Assembly: GCF_002303885.1 (NCBI RefSeq)
Contig: NZ_MRCM01000002.1
Span: forward strand, 248,001 to 312,000
Source of the DNA: Flavobacterium sp. ACN2
GTDB lineage: Bacteria; Bacteroidota; Bacteroidia; Flavobacteriales; Flavobacteriaceae
Length of the DNA: 64,000 bases
Direction of reading: 5' to 3'
Shown: piece after piece, positions 1 through 9,648 of the stretch
Numbering within the stretch: the stretch's first letter is position 1
Layout of the letters: each line of letters opens with the position of its first letter
Position numbers and translations under genes: made by a program
Notes under the pieces: generated by a model
Databases searched by the model: none
Seen by the model: the letters and a program-made list of their open reading frames with translations, nothing else
What the model was told of the DNA's origin: nothing

Positions 1-1679
1 ACTACATATCTTGAATTGGTTCCAATAGCCCACGCATCACGATTTCCGAAACTGGTTCCCGTTTTCCATGCAATTTTAAGCGAACTGTCATAAAACTTCC
101 ACGCTTCATCTCCTTCCGGTCTATTAACCTCTTCCATTGCATTATACGTTAACCAAATTGATCCCGCACCCAAAATATTCTTCTGATCGGTTTCTGAACC
201 AAAATCGGGCTTAAAATCGTTTTTATAGTTAAGTTCAGTAAATTCGTTAGTTCTATACTTACTCTTATTTTTAGTGTAATAATTGACTGTAGACGAAAGG
301 TTTGCATACGTTCGGCATAAATCCCATAAATTACTTTCGGCTCCACCTAAAATAAGCGACAAACCGTAATGATCAGGTGTTTTATTAATGTTCTTTAATT
401 TGAATTTTTGAAGTTCTTCATAAAACTTGTTTACAGTAAATTCCTGAAGCATTAAAACCGCAGGAATATTTAACGAACGTGATAATGCGCGATGTGCAGG
501 AACAGCGCCATCAAAAGTTAAATTGAAATTTTGAGGCGTATATCCAGAAATCTGCGTTGGAATATCAGCTACTAAAGTATTGGGCAGTAATTCGCCATCA
601 TCCAACATTGCTCCATACAAAAGTGGTTTTAGAATACTTCCTGTACTTCTTGGCGCATCAATAATATCTACGTCTTTTTGATGATCTGCATCTGCCGGAG
701 AATTTCCAACATAACTCATTACATTTCTACTCTGAACATCAATAACCAAAATCGCCAGATTATGAACCTCATTCTGTTTGTACTGGTTGTAATAATATCT
801 TGCAATTTGATTGACGCGATTTTGCAAGGCATAATCAATAGTAGTTTTTACTCTTGTTCCTTCTTCATTTTTTGCAACTCTCTGTAATAAATGCGGAGCG
901 ATTTGAGGCAAATCATAAGGTTTCTGAGGCAATGGTTCTTCTATTGAAAGTTCGTATGTCTGCTTATCGATGATACCTTCCTGATGTAGTTTTAATAAAA
1001 GTCGGTTTCTTTTGTTCAATAATTTTATCTGGTTTTTCCCCGGATAAATTAAACTTGGCGCATTCGGTAAAACAGCCAAAACTGCATTTTCTGCCCACGA
1101 TAACTGATTGGACTGCACTCCAAAATAGCGCCATGAAGCCATTTCCAATCCCACAACATTTCCTCCAAAAGGCGCATGTGCAGCATACATTTCTAGAATT
1201 TCATTTTTAGAATACCCTAATTCTAATCTCGTGGCGAGAATAATTTCTATTATTTTTTCAAAATACGTTCTGTTTTTTCCTTTTCGGGATAATCGAATAA
1301 CCTGTTGTGTTAAGGTACTTCCTCCTCTCACCACTTTTCCTGCTTTTCGGTTTTGCTTAAAAGCATTAATCATTGCACCAGGATTGAATCCGGGGTGTTT
1401 ATAGAAATACTCGTCTTCAAAATACACAATGCATTTTTTAAACTTATCTGGAACGCTATCTTGTGCTGGAAAACGCCATTGTCCGTCACGGGCAATTTTA
1501 GCTCCAAGTAATTCTCCTTCTTTGCTTTCAATTACGGTTGAATAAGGCTCTTTAAATAACGTTCGAGGTATCGAAAAATAGTAAATCAGCAAGAGCAGAA
1601 ATGCAATTGCTGATTTAACTTTATTCTTTTTAATCCAATTTATGATGCGTTGGAAAAACGCTATAAGTTTATTTTTCAA
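1..1679 (-). CDS. pbpC: Penicillin-binding protein 1C (partial; C-terminus beyond window)
   Basis: This is a class A penicillin-binding protein that polymerises and cross-links peptidoglycan at the periplasmic face of the inner membrane. The frame is open from about 1712 to the window edge and about 559 residues are visible. A membrane helix lies at residues about 21-37. The glycosyltransferase domain shows EDEYFYKHPG (88-97) and RGGSTLTQQ (118-126). The transpeptidase domain shows STGSILKP (active Ser near 346) and KTGTS near 540. No ATG suits the N-terminus; TTG at 1679 is chosen because it sits just before the basic stretch and the helix. The preceding minus-strand neighbour beyond the transposase gene is an alpha-2-macroglobulin, the usual partner of PBP1C, which is thought to guard the envelope against proteases. 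The C-terminal PBP1C domain is not visible. Confidence 0.9.
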   Translation of the reverse strand, partial: MKNKLIAFFQRIINWIKKNKVKSAIAFLLLLIYYFSIPRTLFKEPYSTVIESKEGELLGAKIARDGQWRFPAQDSVPDKFKKCIVYFEDEYFYKHPGFNPGAMINAFKQNRKAGKVVRGGSTLTQQVIRLSRKGKNRTYFEKIIEIILATRLELGYSKNEILEMYAAHAPFGGNVVGLEMASWRYFGVQSNQLSWAENAVLAVLPNAPSLIYPGKNQIKLLNKRNRLLLKLHQEGIIDKQTYELSIEEPLPQKPYDLPQIAPHLLQRVAKNEEGTRVKTTIDYALQNRVNQIARYYYNQYKQNEVHNLAILVIDVQSRNVMSYVGNSPADADHQKDVDIIDAPRSTGSILKPLLYGAMLDDGELLPNTLVADIPTQISGYTPQNFNLTFDGAVPAHRALSRSLNIPAVLMLQEFTVNKFYEELQKFKLKNINKTPDHYGLSLILGGAESNLWDLCRTYANLSSTVNYYTKNKSKYRTNEFTELNYKNDFKPDFGSETDQKNILGAGSIWLTYNAMEEVNRPEGDEAWKFYDSSLKIAWKTGTSFGNRDAWAIGTNSRYV

Positions 1680-1700
1680 AATTAAATTGTTATTGCGTAT

Positions 1701-1899
1701 CCTAACAGGTTTTCAAAACCTGTTAGGTATTCCTTATCCATTCCAAAAAGATAAAAAAACAAAATCTTTTCTTTTATCTAAAAACATCTAACAGGTTTTA
1801 GAAAGCCATTGGATATTCTTTATCCCTTTCTAAAAGAAAAAATAAAATTTTCTTCTCTATATCTATAAAATGCCTAACAGGTTTTGGAATCCTGTTAGG
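1701..1899. repeat. Palindromic repeat array downstream of the transposase gene (REP-like)
   Basis: Perfect or near-perfect 27-bp palindromes with arms CCTAACAGG/CCTGTTAGG occur at 1701-1727 and 1873-1899. A decayed copy with one intact arm starts near 1788. The spacing is about 85 bp and the flanking A/T-rich text is also similar, so the array looks like a tandemly duplicated unit. The same palindrome lies on the other side of the transposase gene. Confidence 0.85.
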
Positions 1900-1917
1900 A
1901 TAGTCGAATACTATTTT

Positions 1918-2508
1918 CTATTGGTCAAGTAAGTCTATATCATTTAAAACTCCTTCATAAATTAACTTTTTTTCATCATGACAAAATATGAAATTTTCTA
2001 AATCATTGAATAATTCTAAAATAAATTCTCGATCAATGCTACTTTGTTTATCTGACAAATATGAACGATAAGAAGAATGTCTATAAGATTGAAAATCTTT
2101 AGAAAATTTATGCTTGACAGGATTTAAATGAACGTATAAGATCAACTGTCTTAAATATTCTTCATTTTCGATTCTGTTTCTTTGCAAATGTTCCTGAAAC
2201 AAACTTCCTGTTCTATCATAAGCCTTGTTTATGCTTTTAGAATAAGAGTTAAATAAATTTGAAAATGGAAGATGAATTTTTTCTTTAAACTTTTCAGGTA
2301 GATTAATTTTATCTTTTATTCTTAGAACAATATGAAAATGATTTTTGAGCAAACAATAAGCATAAACATCAGCAATTGGCGAAATATATTTTTTAAGCTT
2401 TTCTAAAAAATAATTATAGTTTTTCTCTTCAATAAAAATATCCTCCCCATTATTTCCTCGATTATACACATGATAATATTGGCCTGCCTCAAAAACATCC
2501 CTCTCCAC
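1918..2508 (-). CDS. REP-associated tyrosine transposase (Y1/HUH family, RAYT-like)
   Basis: This 196-aa protein belongs to the IS200-like Y1 transposase superfamily, whose members nick single-stranded DNA through a tyrosine with the metal held by a His-x-His motif. NHFHIVL places the HUH pair at H57 and H59. Tyr118 and Tyr125 (in YVHLNP, typical of the family) are the catalytic candidates. The N-terminus GQYYHVYNRG is also characteristic. Its length and single copy suggest a domesticated RAYT rather than a complete insertion sequence. It is bracketed on both sides by 27-bp palindromes, the expected substrate of such enzymes, and it separates the a2m and pbpC genes. Mobility of the gene itself is not shown; the expected activity is spread of the flanking palindromes. 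Confidence 0.85.
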   Translation of the reverse strand: MERDVFEAGQYYHVYNRGNNGEDIFIEEKNYNYFLEKLKKYISPIADVYAYCLLKNHFHIVLRIKDKINLPEKFKEKIHLPFSNLFNSYSKSINKAYDRTGSLFQEHLQRNRIENEEYLRQLILYVHLNPVKHKFSKDFQSYRHSSYRSYLSDKQSSIDREFILELFNDLENFIFCHDEKKLIYEGVLNDIDLLDQ

Positions 2509-2528
2509 AATCTTATTCTTTTTATTAT

Positions 2529-2619
2529 CCTAACAGGTTTCCAAAACCTGTTAGGTATCTTTTTTTTCTTCTTCTAAAAACTTAATATAATACCTAACAG
2601 GTTTTGGAAACCTGTTAGG
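2529..2619. repeat. Palindrome pair upstream of the transposase gene (REP-like)
   Basis: Two 27-bp palindromes, 2529-2555 and 2593-2619, have arms CCTAACAGGTTT/AAACCTGTTAGG and are separated by a 37-bp A/T-rich spacer. They match the copies at 1701-1727 and 1873-1899, and a 26-bp copy at 37039-37064. Confidence 0.85.
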
Positions 2620-2636
2620 ATACGTGTGCTAATAAT

Positions 2637-5600
2637 TTATTTCACAACCTCAACCCAGAATCCTTTTGTTCTGGCTAAGAATGTATTATCATACATCGCT
2701 TCACATTGTAATCCTGGCAGGTAATAATTTCCTAAATACGATGCATTTAACAGGATTCTAAATACCTTAGTTTCTCTTGCTTTCATTCCGAAATAGAAAT
2801 TAGTTCTGTCATCTCGAATATCAATATAATCTGCAATGTTGTTTACAGCATCTCCATAATCGGTAAAACGAGTGTTTACAATTTCGAATCCTGAAGGCAG
2901 AATTTGAGATAACGCTACGTTTTGAACGCTTTCTCCTCTTTGGTTTTTAATTGTAACCTCGGCAACAAATTCAGTTCCCTGATTAATTCTTGAAACATTA
3001 ATTACACTTCCTTTTCTATTTTTGAAAACAATAGAAGCCGTAACATCACTTTGAACCGCATTTTCTTGTCCGATAGGCAGAATTCCAGTGTTCAAAACAC
3101 GAACATAAACTGTATTGGCTTTATTGTTTTTCAGCGTAATACTGTTTGAACCCGAAGCAACAGACAAACTGCGATCTGCAACTGATTTACCTGTATTGAT
3201 TGTCTCTCCTTTTCCGTTTTTACTAAATTGGATATTGATTCCTTTCGGACCATTACTCACCGCAAATTTCGACATTGCATACAAACAATAAGCTGTTGTC
3301 TGTGTACTCATCCATTGATTAGCTGACATTTCTTTGGCTAATTTTGTTGCAGTAACAAATGCTTTTTGTTTCTGATCTAAAAGAAGCATCGTTTCTAAAG
3401 CCATTGCTCGGTTTCTTTCACTTGAACCATAATAGTAATAGCTGTAGCCATCTGAACTACCATCAATGCTGGTTTTCAGGAACAAACTTTGCCCAGCCGA
3501 TTTCTGACCTGCTAAAACATAAGCGGCTGCCAAACGAAGCATACTTTCATTCGAAATACCTTTTGTTTCTCTCAATCTGTTCATTGCTGATAAATCAGCA
3601 TTTCCTGCTAAAGCTAAAGTGTACAAACGATACGCCTGAGCTAAATCATTTCCGTATTTAGGCTCAAAACGCCATTGTTTCGCTTCTTTCTGCTGATACG
3701 ACAGCCATTTCGATTTGAAATTAATTGGCAGTACATATCCTTTTTTCTCTGCTTCAATTAAGAAATGTCCAGCATAAGAAGTTCCCCAATCATCTGCAAT
3801 TGCATTTCCTTGCCAGTACGGCATTCCGCCATTTGATAATTGGAAATTACCCAATCTGGCAATTCCGGCTGCAATATTTTTCTGAATCAGATCTTTGCGT
3901 TTCGCATCTATATCGGCCACATCGCCCAAATACAATTGTGGGAAAACAGATGAAGTCGTCTGTTCTACACATCCATGTGGATACTGAATTAAGAATTGTA
4001 ACCTTCCGTTCAAATTCATTGATGGCATAGACGAAACTTCTAATCTTGCTTTGTTGCTTCCTGCAATTCCGAAAGTATTCCATGAAATTGTCTTCGTACT
4101 ATTTGGCGTTAAAACAACATCTGTAAAAGTACTCGTAACCGGATTTGGATTCGTCATGTCGATTTCAACATCATAAGTCGATTTCTCACTTCCAGATGTT
4201 GCTATTACTTGAACTTTTGCAATTCCAGTTGCAGAGCCTACAACCAGATTAAAATATGCCATTTTCTCATCTGGCTGTGCAAAACTTAGCTTCTGAACCG
4301 AACTTCCCATTACTTTCAATCCGTTGCTGGTTTTTACCTGAATCGAAACATTTTTAATTTTATTTTCTGTTGTAAAAATGGTCACAGGCAATGTTACTTT
4401 CTCTGACGGCGAAATTTTTCTAGGCAGTGAAGCCAATACCATCAACGGGCTCTTAACTTGCGTTGCTTTTTCGACGCTTCCATAAGCGCTTGTATTCGCA
4501 TCACCCGCTACTACCATTGTTCGAACAGAACCAATATATTTTGGAAGCTTTAAATCATGCGATTTCGTTTCTCCTTTTCCTAATTTAAATGGTCCATAAT
4601 ATAACACTACAGGTTTAAAACGGTTGGCTTTTTTAGCTTTTCCGCCTCCTAAATCCTGATCTCCACCAATACTGAAAATCTGATTTATTTTTCCGCCATA
4701 AGCGCCAATTACATCATCGTAAACGTCCCAAGTTTTTACTCCTAAAGCTTCACGCACATAAAAACTATCCCACGCATTTGGTGTTTTAAAACGAGTTAAA
4801 TCCAAAAGTCCTTCATCTACAACTGCGATTGTATACGTCATTTCTTTACCTGATTTCTCGCCTACTTTTACTGTAAACGGCTGTTCTGGTCTTAACACGT
4901 CTGGCATATTAAGGGTCGGTGCCAAAATAGTGTTTTTATCTACCACTTCGATTGGCACAATTCCGTACATACGAATTGGCGAATCGTTTTTGGTTGAAGC
5001 GTGTGGCTGCAATAATGTAATATTAAAATATACGTTTGGTGCCATTGCTCCTGTAATTGGAACCTCAACTTTAGTTTCTCCTTTTTTAGTCTCAGCCCAA
5101 ATAGTCTGCACTACTCTCGATCCGTTTTCAATTGAAATTAAAGCACGGCCACCTTCACTTGAAGGGAAAGAAATCTGTGCTTTTTCTCCAACAGCATAAT
5201 TCTTTTTATCGGTAGAGAAAACTAACATATTGGCTGTAGAAGCATCTCTATTACGTGTTTTTCCAGACCAGATTGGCCAATCGATATTTACGGTTAAAGA
5301 TGTTGCATGACCATCTTGCTGATCGGCAACACGAATTAAATAACGTCCCCATTCTTCGTCTGTCAAGGCAAATTGGAAACTTCCTTTTCCGCTCGAATCG
5401 GTATTGATGACAAAAGTTTTGTATGAAGTTGTTGCATTCGAAGAATTATAATTTGATAAATTATCGCTTGAAGAATCCCACCACCATCTCCAGTCTACTT
5501 TATAAACTCGTACTTCGAGATTACGAACCGATTTTGGTCTTCCGTTTTCGTCAACTGTTACAACATCAAAACGATTGTTTGTTCTCGTTTCAAGCATGCT

Positions 5601-8324
5601 GTATTTATTCAGTTCCGGCGTTTTTAAACCTACATAGGTTTTGTATGGAGAATAGGTCGTTGACATCACATCTGTACTAAAATCTCCTCCTTCTTCGTAC
5701 ACTTTTGTAATGAATGAAGCACGAAGCATTCCGGGTGCCTGACCTTGTAATCTTGGCTGAATGTTTACTGATGCTTTTCCGCTTTCATTTAATTTGCCAG
5801 AGAAAATATTAATTTCTTCTGTACTGAATTGACGTGCTAAATCATCAAAAGTATATTTTTCATAACCTTTAAAAGTCGTGCTTTGTTGAGAGAATTTAGC
5901 CTGCATTTCTACATTCAAATTCTTAGCAATTGCACCGTGAAGCCATGTTACCTCAAGATTGTCTGTATTTGGATACGAAGCCGAAAGTGTTTTTCTGCTA
6001 AATGTATTCTTGATTTTTAAACGATTTGGTTTGATGGTTTCAATCTTAATGTTCTTATAGAATTTAGCTCCACCAACACTTACCATTGCTTCCCAGTTTC
6101 CTGTTGGTGCATCTTGATTTGTTGGCACTATAAAGGCATAATGATTTAAATCATTCGTTTTTTGAACAGTCTGATAAACCGTTTTACCGTTCGGGTCGTT
6201 TAATCTGAATTTAATTGGATGTGATTTTGGAAGTTTATTCGCGGCATCATTCAAAATAAATGACAGATACAAATTATCTCCCGGACGCCAAACGCCTCTT
6301 TCTCCATAAATAAATCCTTTCAGTCCTTTTTGCAAAGTTTCACCTGCAACATCAAAATTACTTACAGATAACGAAAGTCCATCGTCTAACTTCACATAAG
6401 TCGACTGATCGCCTAAAGTAACAATGGCAAAATAGGCAAATTTATCCAATTGGAAAGATGCAATACCTTCACTGCTGGTTGCTTCTGTCGCTATTTTTTG
6501 CTGTTGGTAATTGTATAAATCTACCCTTGCATTTGAAACAGGTTCAGTTGTAACGATATTATTTACCGCAAATAAATATGATTTGTTTTCTCCTCTTTTG
6601 GCAATAACTCCTAAATCTGATGCTAAAATATTGGTTGCAATTCTAGCGTTGTAATAGTAAGAACCTGTACACGGATCTTGACTTTCTCTCCAGTCATAAT
6701 CATCATAATAATAGTAATCGTCATAAGAGTTTCCGCTGTAGTTTACGTCGTTTTCATCAACTTCTTCTTCCTCGGCTTCATCATCGCTATTGTCTGATGT
6801 TTCACATTTATAAAGCGAATATTTCTTTTTATAAACAAATTCAACTCTGTAAATTGCTCCTGGTTCTGGTTTAATGATCTTAGATAAATCTAAGGCATAC
6901 GTATTCCATTTCGCCAGATTTGCGAGCGTACTTTCTTTTAAATTTAAAGTGGTTTTAGCAATTGGCTGTGCGACTTTTTTAAGATTTTGCCCGCCATTTA
7001 ATTCATTGTATTGAAGAAATTGCAGAATATTATTTTTATAAATCTTGTATACTTTTACATCTACAGCACTTAGATTTACAGCTTCAAAATTCAGTTTTAA
7101 ATTGTTGGAACTTGGCAAAATTGTTCCATTTTTAATAAAACGAATGTTTGGTTTTATCTGGTCAAAAGAAATTTTCTCGCTGTAATTGTTTTCCAGTTTT
7201 TTACCATATTGGCTCTCGATTCCCTGAAAAACTTCCAATAATAATTCGCCCGTAACAACTTGTTCTGGTTCTTCGTCTGGTACATATTCAACAGCTTCTT
7301 CTACAACTGCCGCGGCTGAATCTACGGCAACAGCAGCTGAGTCAACCATAACCGCAGCCGAATCTACTGCAACTGCAACTGGTTCTTGCACAGCTACTGC
7401 TACAGGCTCTTGTTTTTTAGAAGCATTTTGGTTTGTAAAATATACTTTAAGTAAATTTCCTTGGGTAGAAAACTTAAGATTATTAGTGTTTTGAATCGAA
7501 ACCAATCCGGCAAAATCCTGACCTTTTTCTAAAGGTTCAGAGAAATTAATTAAAACCTGCTGATTGTTTCCGTCTGGAACTTCAACTTTTATAACTTTAA
7601 ATTCGTTGATGCTCGTAATCGGGAAATCGATTTGTCCTTTTTGATCAATGTCAACATCATTTCCGTCATAGATAATTTCCAAAGTGGAAGCTTCTGATTG
7701 ACGCTGAATGCTATCAATTATAAATCGAAATTCTTTAGCAGGGCCAGCTACTTTCTCAAATTTAATTTTAAGATTGTTCCCTTTATGTTTGGCTTCAACC
7801 AGCTTTTGAGCGGTTTCCAAATCAATATTATCGGCTGTTTTTAAAACGCAGTTTAAATATTGATATTCTTTGCTATACGATTGAATATCACCCGTATTGA
7901 TGGTAAAATCTTGCTTAACCGTTTTAACTGTAAAGTTGAATTTTGAAAGTTCCTTTTCTTTCTCTTTCGGAATGGCAGTCAGTTTATCTAAGTTTAAAGT
8001 AACCTGATATTCTGTTCCCATTTTTAGTTTTTTCTCCGGAATAAAAGCTAACGTGTTTGTTGAAAGCGCTATGACTTTTCCGTGAACACTTGGCGAAATG
8101 TCAAACAAATCGTCATCTAATTCCTGATTTGGCTTCCAGTCGTTTTTATCGAAAGCCAAAACCACACGAATGTCAGAATCCGAAGAAACGATTCCGCCCG
8201 TAAAACTGGTAATGTAATCTTTAAATAGTGAAAAATCTGAATTGAAATCTGCTGCCGATTTGCGCCCGCAAGATTGAAAAATAAAAAACACAAAAGATAC
8301 GAAAATTAGTCCTTTTACTTTCAC
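2637..8324 (-). CDS. Alpha-2-macroglobulin family lipoprotein
   Basis: This giant 1895-aa envelope protein is predicted to trap proteases by a thioester mechanism, by analogy with E. coli YfhM. A type II signal peptide ends in FQSC, giving lipidated Cys19. The MG2-type motif GVWRPGD lies near residue 680. The thioester motif CVEQ is intact at Cys1452-Gln1455, followed by the alpha-alpha helical thioester domain and C-terminal MG domains. It is longer than E. coli YfhM (about 1650 aa). Part of the extra length is an Ala/Val/Glu-rich stretch at about 306-355, with repeated EPVAVAV and VDSAA, and an acidic Asp/Tyr-rich stretch near 530-560. It lies upstream of pbpC with the transposase gene inserted between them. 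The start is set by the signal peptide. Confidence 0.93.
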   Translation of the reverse strand: MKVKGLIFVSFVFFIFQSCGRKSAADFNSDFSLFKDYITSFTGGIVSSDSDIRVVLAFDKNDWKPNQELDDDLFDISPSVHGKVIALSTNTLAFIPEKKLKMGTEYQVTLNLDKLTAIPKEKEKELSKFNFTVKTVKQDFTINTGDIQSYSKEYQYLNCVLKTADNIDLETAQKLVEAKHKGNNLKIKFEKVAGPAKEFRFIIDSIQRQSEASTLEIIYDGNDVDIDQKGQIDFPITSINEFKVIKVEVPDGNNQQVLINFSEPLEKGQDFAGLVSIQNTNNLKFSTQGNLLKVYFTNQNASKKQEPVAVAVQEPVAVAVDSAAVMVDSAAVAVDSAAAVVEEAVEYVPDEEPEQVVTGELLLEVFQGIESQYGKKLENNYSEKISFDQIKPNIRFIKNGTILPSSNNLKLNFEAVNLSAVDVKVYKIYKNNILQFLQYNELNGGQNLKKVAQPIAKTTLNLKESTLANLAKWNTYALDLSKIIKPEPGAIYRVEFVYKKKYSLYKCETSDNSDDEAEEEEVDENDVNYSGNSYDDYYYYDDYDWRESQDPCTGSYYYNARIATNILASDLGVIAKRGENKSYLFAVNNIVTTEPVSNARVDLYNYQQQKIATEATSSEGIASFQLDKFAYFAIVTLGDQSTYVKLDDGLSLSVSNFDVAGETLQKGLKGFIYGERGVWRPGDNLYLSFILNDAANKLPKSHPIKFRLNDPNGKTVYQTVQKTNDLNHYAFIVPTNQDAPTGNWEAMVSVGGAKFYKNIKIETIKPNRLKIKNTFSRKTLSASYPNTDNLEVTWLHGAIAKNLNVEMQAKFSQQSTTFKGYEKYTFDDLARQFSTEEINIFSGKLNESGKASVNIQPRLQGQAPGMLRASFITKVYEEGGDFSTDVMSTTYSPYKTYVGLKTPELNKYSMLETRTNNRFDVVTVDENGRPKSVRNLEVRVYKVDWRWWWDSSSDNLSNYNSSNATTSYKTFVINTDSSGKGSFQFALTDEEWGRYLIRVADQQDGHATSLTVNIDWPIWSGKTRNRDASTANMLVFSTDKKNYAVGEKAQISFPSSEGGRALISIENGSRVVQTIWAETKKGETKVEVPITGAMAPNVYFNITLLQPHASTKNDSPIRMYGIVPIEVVDKNTILAPTLNMPDVLRPEQPFTVKVGEKSGKEMTYTIAVVDEGLLDLTRFKTPNAWDSFYVREALGVKTWDVYDDVIGAYGGKINQIFSIGGDQDLGGGKAKKANRFKPVVLYYGPFKLGKGETKSHDLKLPKYIGSVRTMVVAGDANTSAYGSVEKATQVKSPLMVLASLPRKISPSEKVTLPVTIFTTENKIKNVSIQVKTSNGLKVMGSSVQKLSFAQPDEKMAYFNLVVGSATGIAKVQVIATSGSEKSTYDVEIDMTNPNPVTSTFTDVVLTPNSTKTISWNTFGIAGSNKARLEVSSMPSMNLNGRLQFLIQYPHGCVEQTTSSVFPQLYLGDVADIDAKRKDLIQKNIAAGIARLGNFQLSNGGMPYWQGNAIADDWGTSYAGHFLIEAEKKGYVLPINFKSKWLSYQQKEAKQWRFEPKYGNDLAQAYRLYTLALAGNADLSAMNRLRETKGISNESMLRLAAAYVLAGQKSAGQSLFLKTSIDGSSDGYSYYYYGSSERNRAMALETMLLLDQKQKAFVTATKLAKEMSANQWMSTQTTAYCLYAMSKFAVSNGPKGINIQFSKNGKGETINTGKSVADRSLSVASGSNSITLKNNKANTVYVRVLNTGILPIGQENAVQSDVTASIVFKNRKGSVINVSRINQGTEFVAEVTIKNQRGESVQNVALSQILPSGFEIVNTRFTDYGDAVNNIADYIDIRDDRTNFYFGMKARETKVFRILLNASYLGNYYLPGLQCEAMYDNTFLARTKGFWVEVVK

Positions 8325-8499
8325 CTTTAATTAGAGTTAATTGGTTAATAAACTAAGAATTTAATACAATTTACTGTCAAAAGTTGTAACAGCAAAAACG
8401 CAATTAAATTATTATAAAAGTAAAATATTTTCTGAATCTTTTAAGAAGAAAATTCTCTAATATGATTATTTAACTTTTGTTGAAGTTTTATCATTGCCC

Positions 8500-9132
8500 T
8501 CAAAGCTCAGAACCTAATTTTGATAAAACTTTATCCATTTCCAAAAAATGATTTTCTGTGTTTGAGGAATAAAACATTTGATTACCACCTGTAATTATAA
8601 TAACCTCATCATCATGGTTTCCGTAAAATTGTATTCCTTCAAGCCATTGCTTAAATGATACGCCTTTGTCTGAGTAATTTTTGATAATAAAATCTAGATC
8701 GTTCGGCTCTATTTCATAAAATGTATTGCTGGGAAATTCTAGCGCAAAACCAGCCTGAAGAAATGCCATTGCAGTAAAAAAGTCTGTCAAGGTCTCTGTT
8801 TCCAAATTCCATTCCTTTTCATCATAACTCATATAGACTGGCGGATTCGTTTTTGACAAATCGTCTTTATGAATTCCCCAAACACAAGCCCGTTGATTTT
8901 CATAGTAAAAAATCAAATAATCATTGTGTTTAAAATATTGAAAACGTTCTGGAACAATCAATAAATCTTGGGTCTGATTTAAATTTTCAATTTTCCCCAA
9001 TTCAGTATAGTAATCAACAAAAACTGCTGGAAGATCTCCAAAAATATCTCTTATAAGTTGAATTTCATTTTCGGTAAAACCATTGGGTTCTGTAATGCCA
9101 AAAAGCTTTTTTATTTTTGAAAAATCTGTCAT
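8500..9132 (-). CDS. SMI1/KNR4 (SUKH)-like protein
   Basis: This is a 210-aa soluble protein without signal peptide. The pattern of a FTENEI helix, DLPAVFVDYYTELGKIE, a strand with NQRACVWGI and then VYMSYDEKEWNLETETLTDFF resembles the SUKH superfamily. That superfamily includes immunity proteins against polymorphic toxins and also housekeeping members. No toxin gene is adjacent, so an immunity role is not supported by context. It lies 12 bp upstream of tadA's stop codon side on the same strand and ends 175 bp from the a2m start. The assignment rests on the fold-like pattern only. Confidence 0.6.
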   Translation of the reverse strand: MTDFSKIKKLFGITEPNGFTENEIQLIRDIFGDLPAVFVDYYTELGKIENLNQTQDLLIVPERFQYFKHNDYLIFYYENQRACVWGIHKDDLSKTNPPVYMSYDEKEWNLETETLTDFFTAMAFLQAGFALEFPSNTFYEIEPNDLDFIIKNYSDKGVSFKQWLEGIQFYGNHDDEVIIITGGNQMFYSSNTENHFLEMDKVLSKLGSEL

Positions 9133-9144
9133 GGTATATTGGAA

Positions 9145-9588
9145 TTATTTACGTCTTTCAAGAAAGAATCGTTTCATCAAATCTGCAGCTTCATTAGCCA
9201 TCACCCCAGAAACGACAGTCGTTTTAGGATGCAGCTTTGTTCCCATATTGATAAACCCACGTTGTTCGTCTCTTGCGCCAAAAACAATTTTAGAAATCTG
9301 GCTCCAGTACAAAGCGCCAGCACACATTTGGCAAGGTTCAAGAGTAACATAAAGCGTACAGTCTTTTAAGTATTTTCCGCCTAGAAAGTTTGCTGCTGCT
9401 GTGATAGATTGCATTTCAGCATGAGCTGTAACATCATTTAATAATTCGGTTAAGTTATGACTGCTTGCAATTACTTTATCTGCAACGACAATTACAGCGC
9501 CAACAGGAATTTCGCCTCTTTCAAAAGCTATTTCTGCTTCCTGCAAAGCTTTTTTCATAAAATATTCGTCTGTAAAAGGATTTATCAT
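9145..9588 (-). CDS. tadA: tRNA-specific adenosine deaminase
   Basis: The product is a zinc-dependent deaminase that converts the wobble adenosine of tRNA-Arg(ACG) to inosine. The 147-aa length is typical. The catalytic motif is H56-A-E58, with zinc ligands in PCQMC (Cys86, Cys89). The N-terminal helix (EYFMKKALQEAEIAFERGE) and the IPVGAVIV strand are characteristic of TadA. It may be cotranscribed with the SUKH-like gene, whose start lies 12 bp downstream of the tadA stop. A guanine or cytosine deaminase of the same family is the alternative, but the sequence reads best as TadA. Confidence 0.9.
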   Translation of the reverse strand: MINPFTDEYFMKKALQEAEIAFERGEIPVGAVIVVADKVIASSHNLTELLNDVTAHAEMQSITAAANFLGGKYLKDCTLYVTLEPCQMCAGALYWSQISKIVFGARDEQRGFINMGTKLHPKTTVVSGVMANEAADLMKRFFLERRK

Positions 9589-9648
9589 AATTGCAAAAAT
9601 AGGAGTTTAGAACTTATTTTTATTACATTTAATCCTTGATATCTGAAT

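Noticed and set aside
8500..9132. Toxin-immunity locus around the SUKH-like gene
   Set aside because: No polymorphic toxin, Rhs or T6SS/T9SS effector is adjacent; tadA and a2m are the neighbours.
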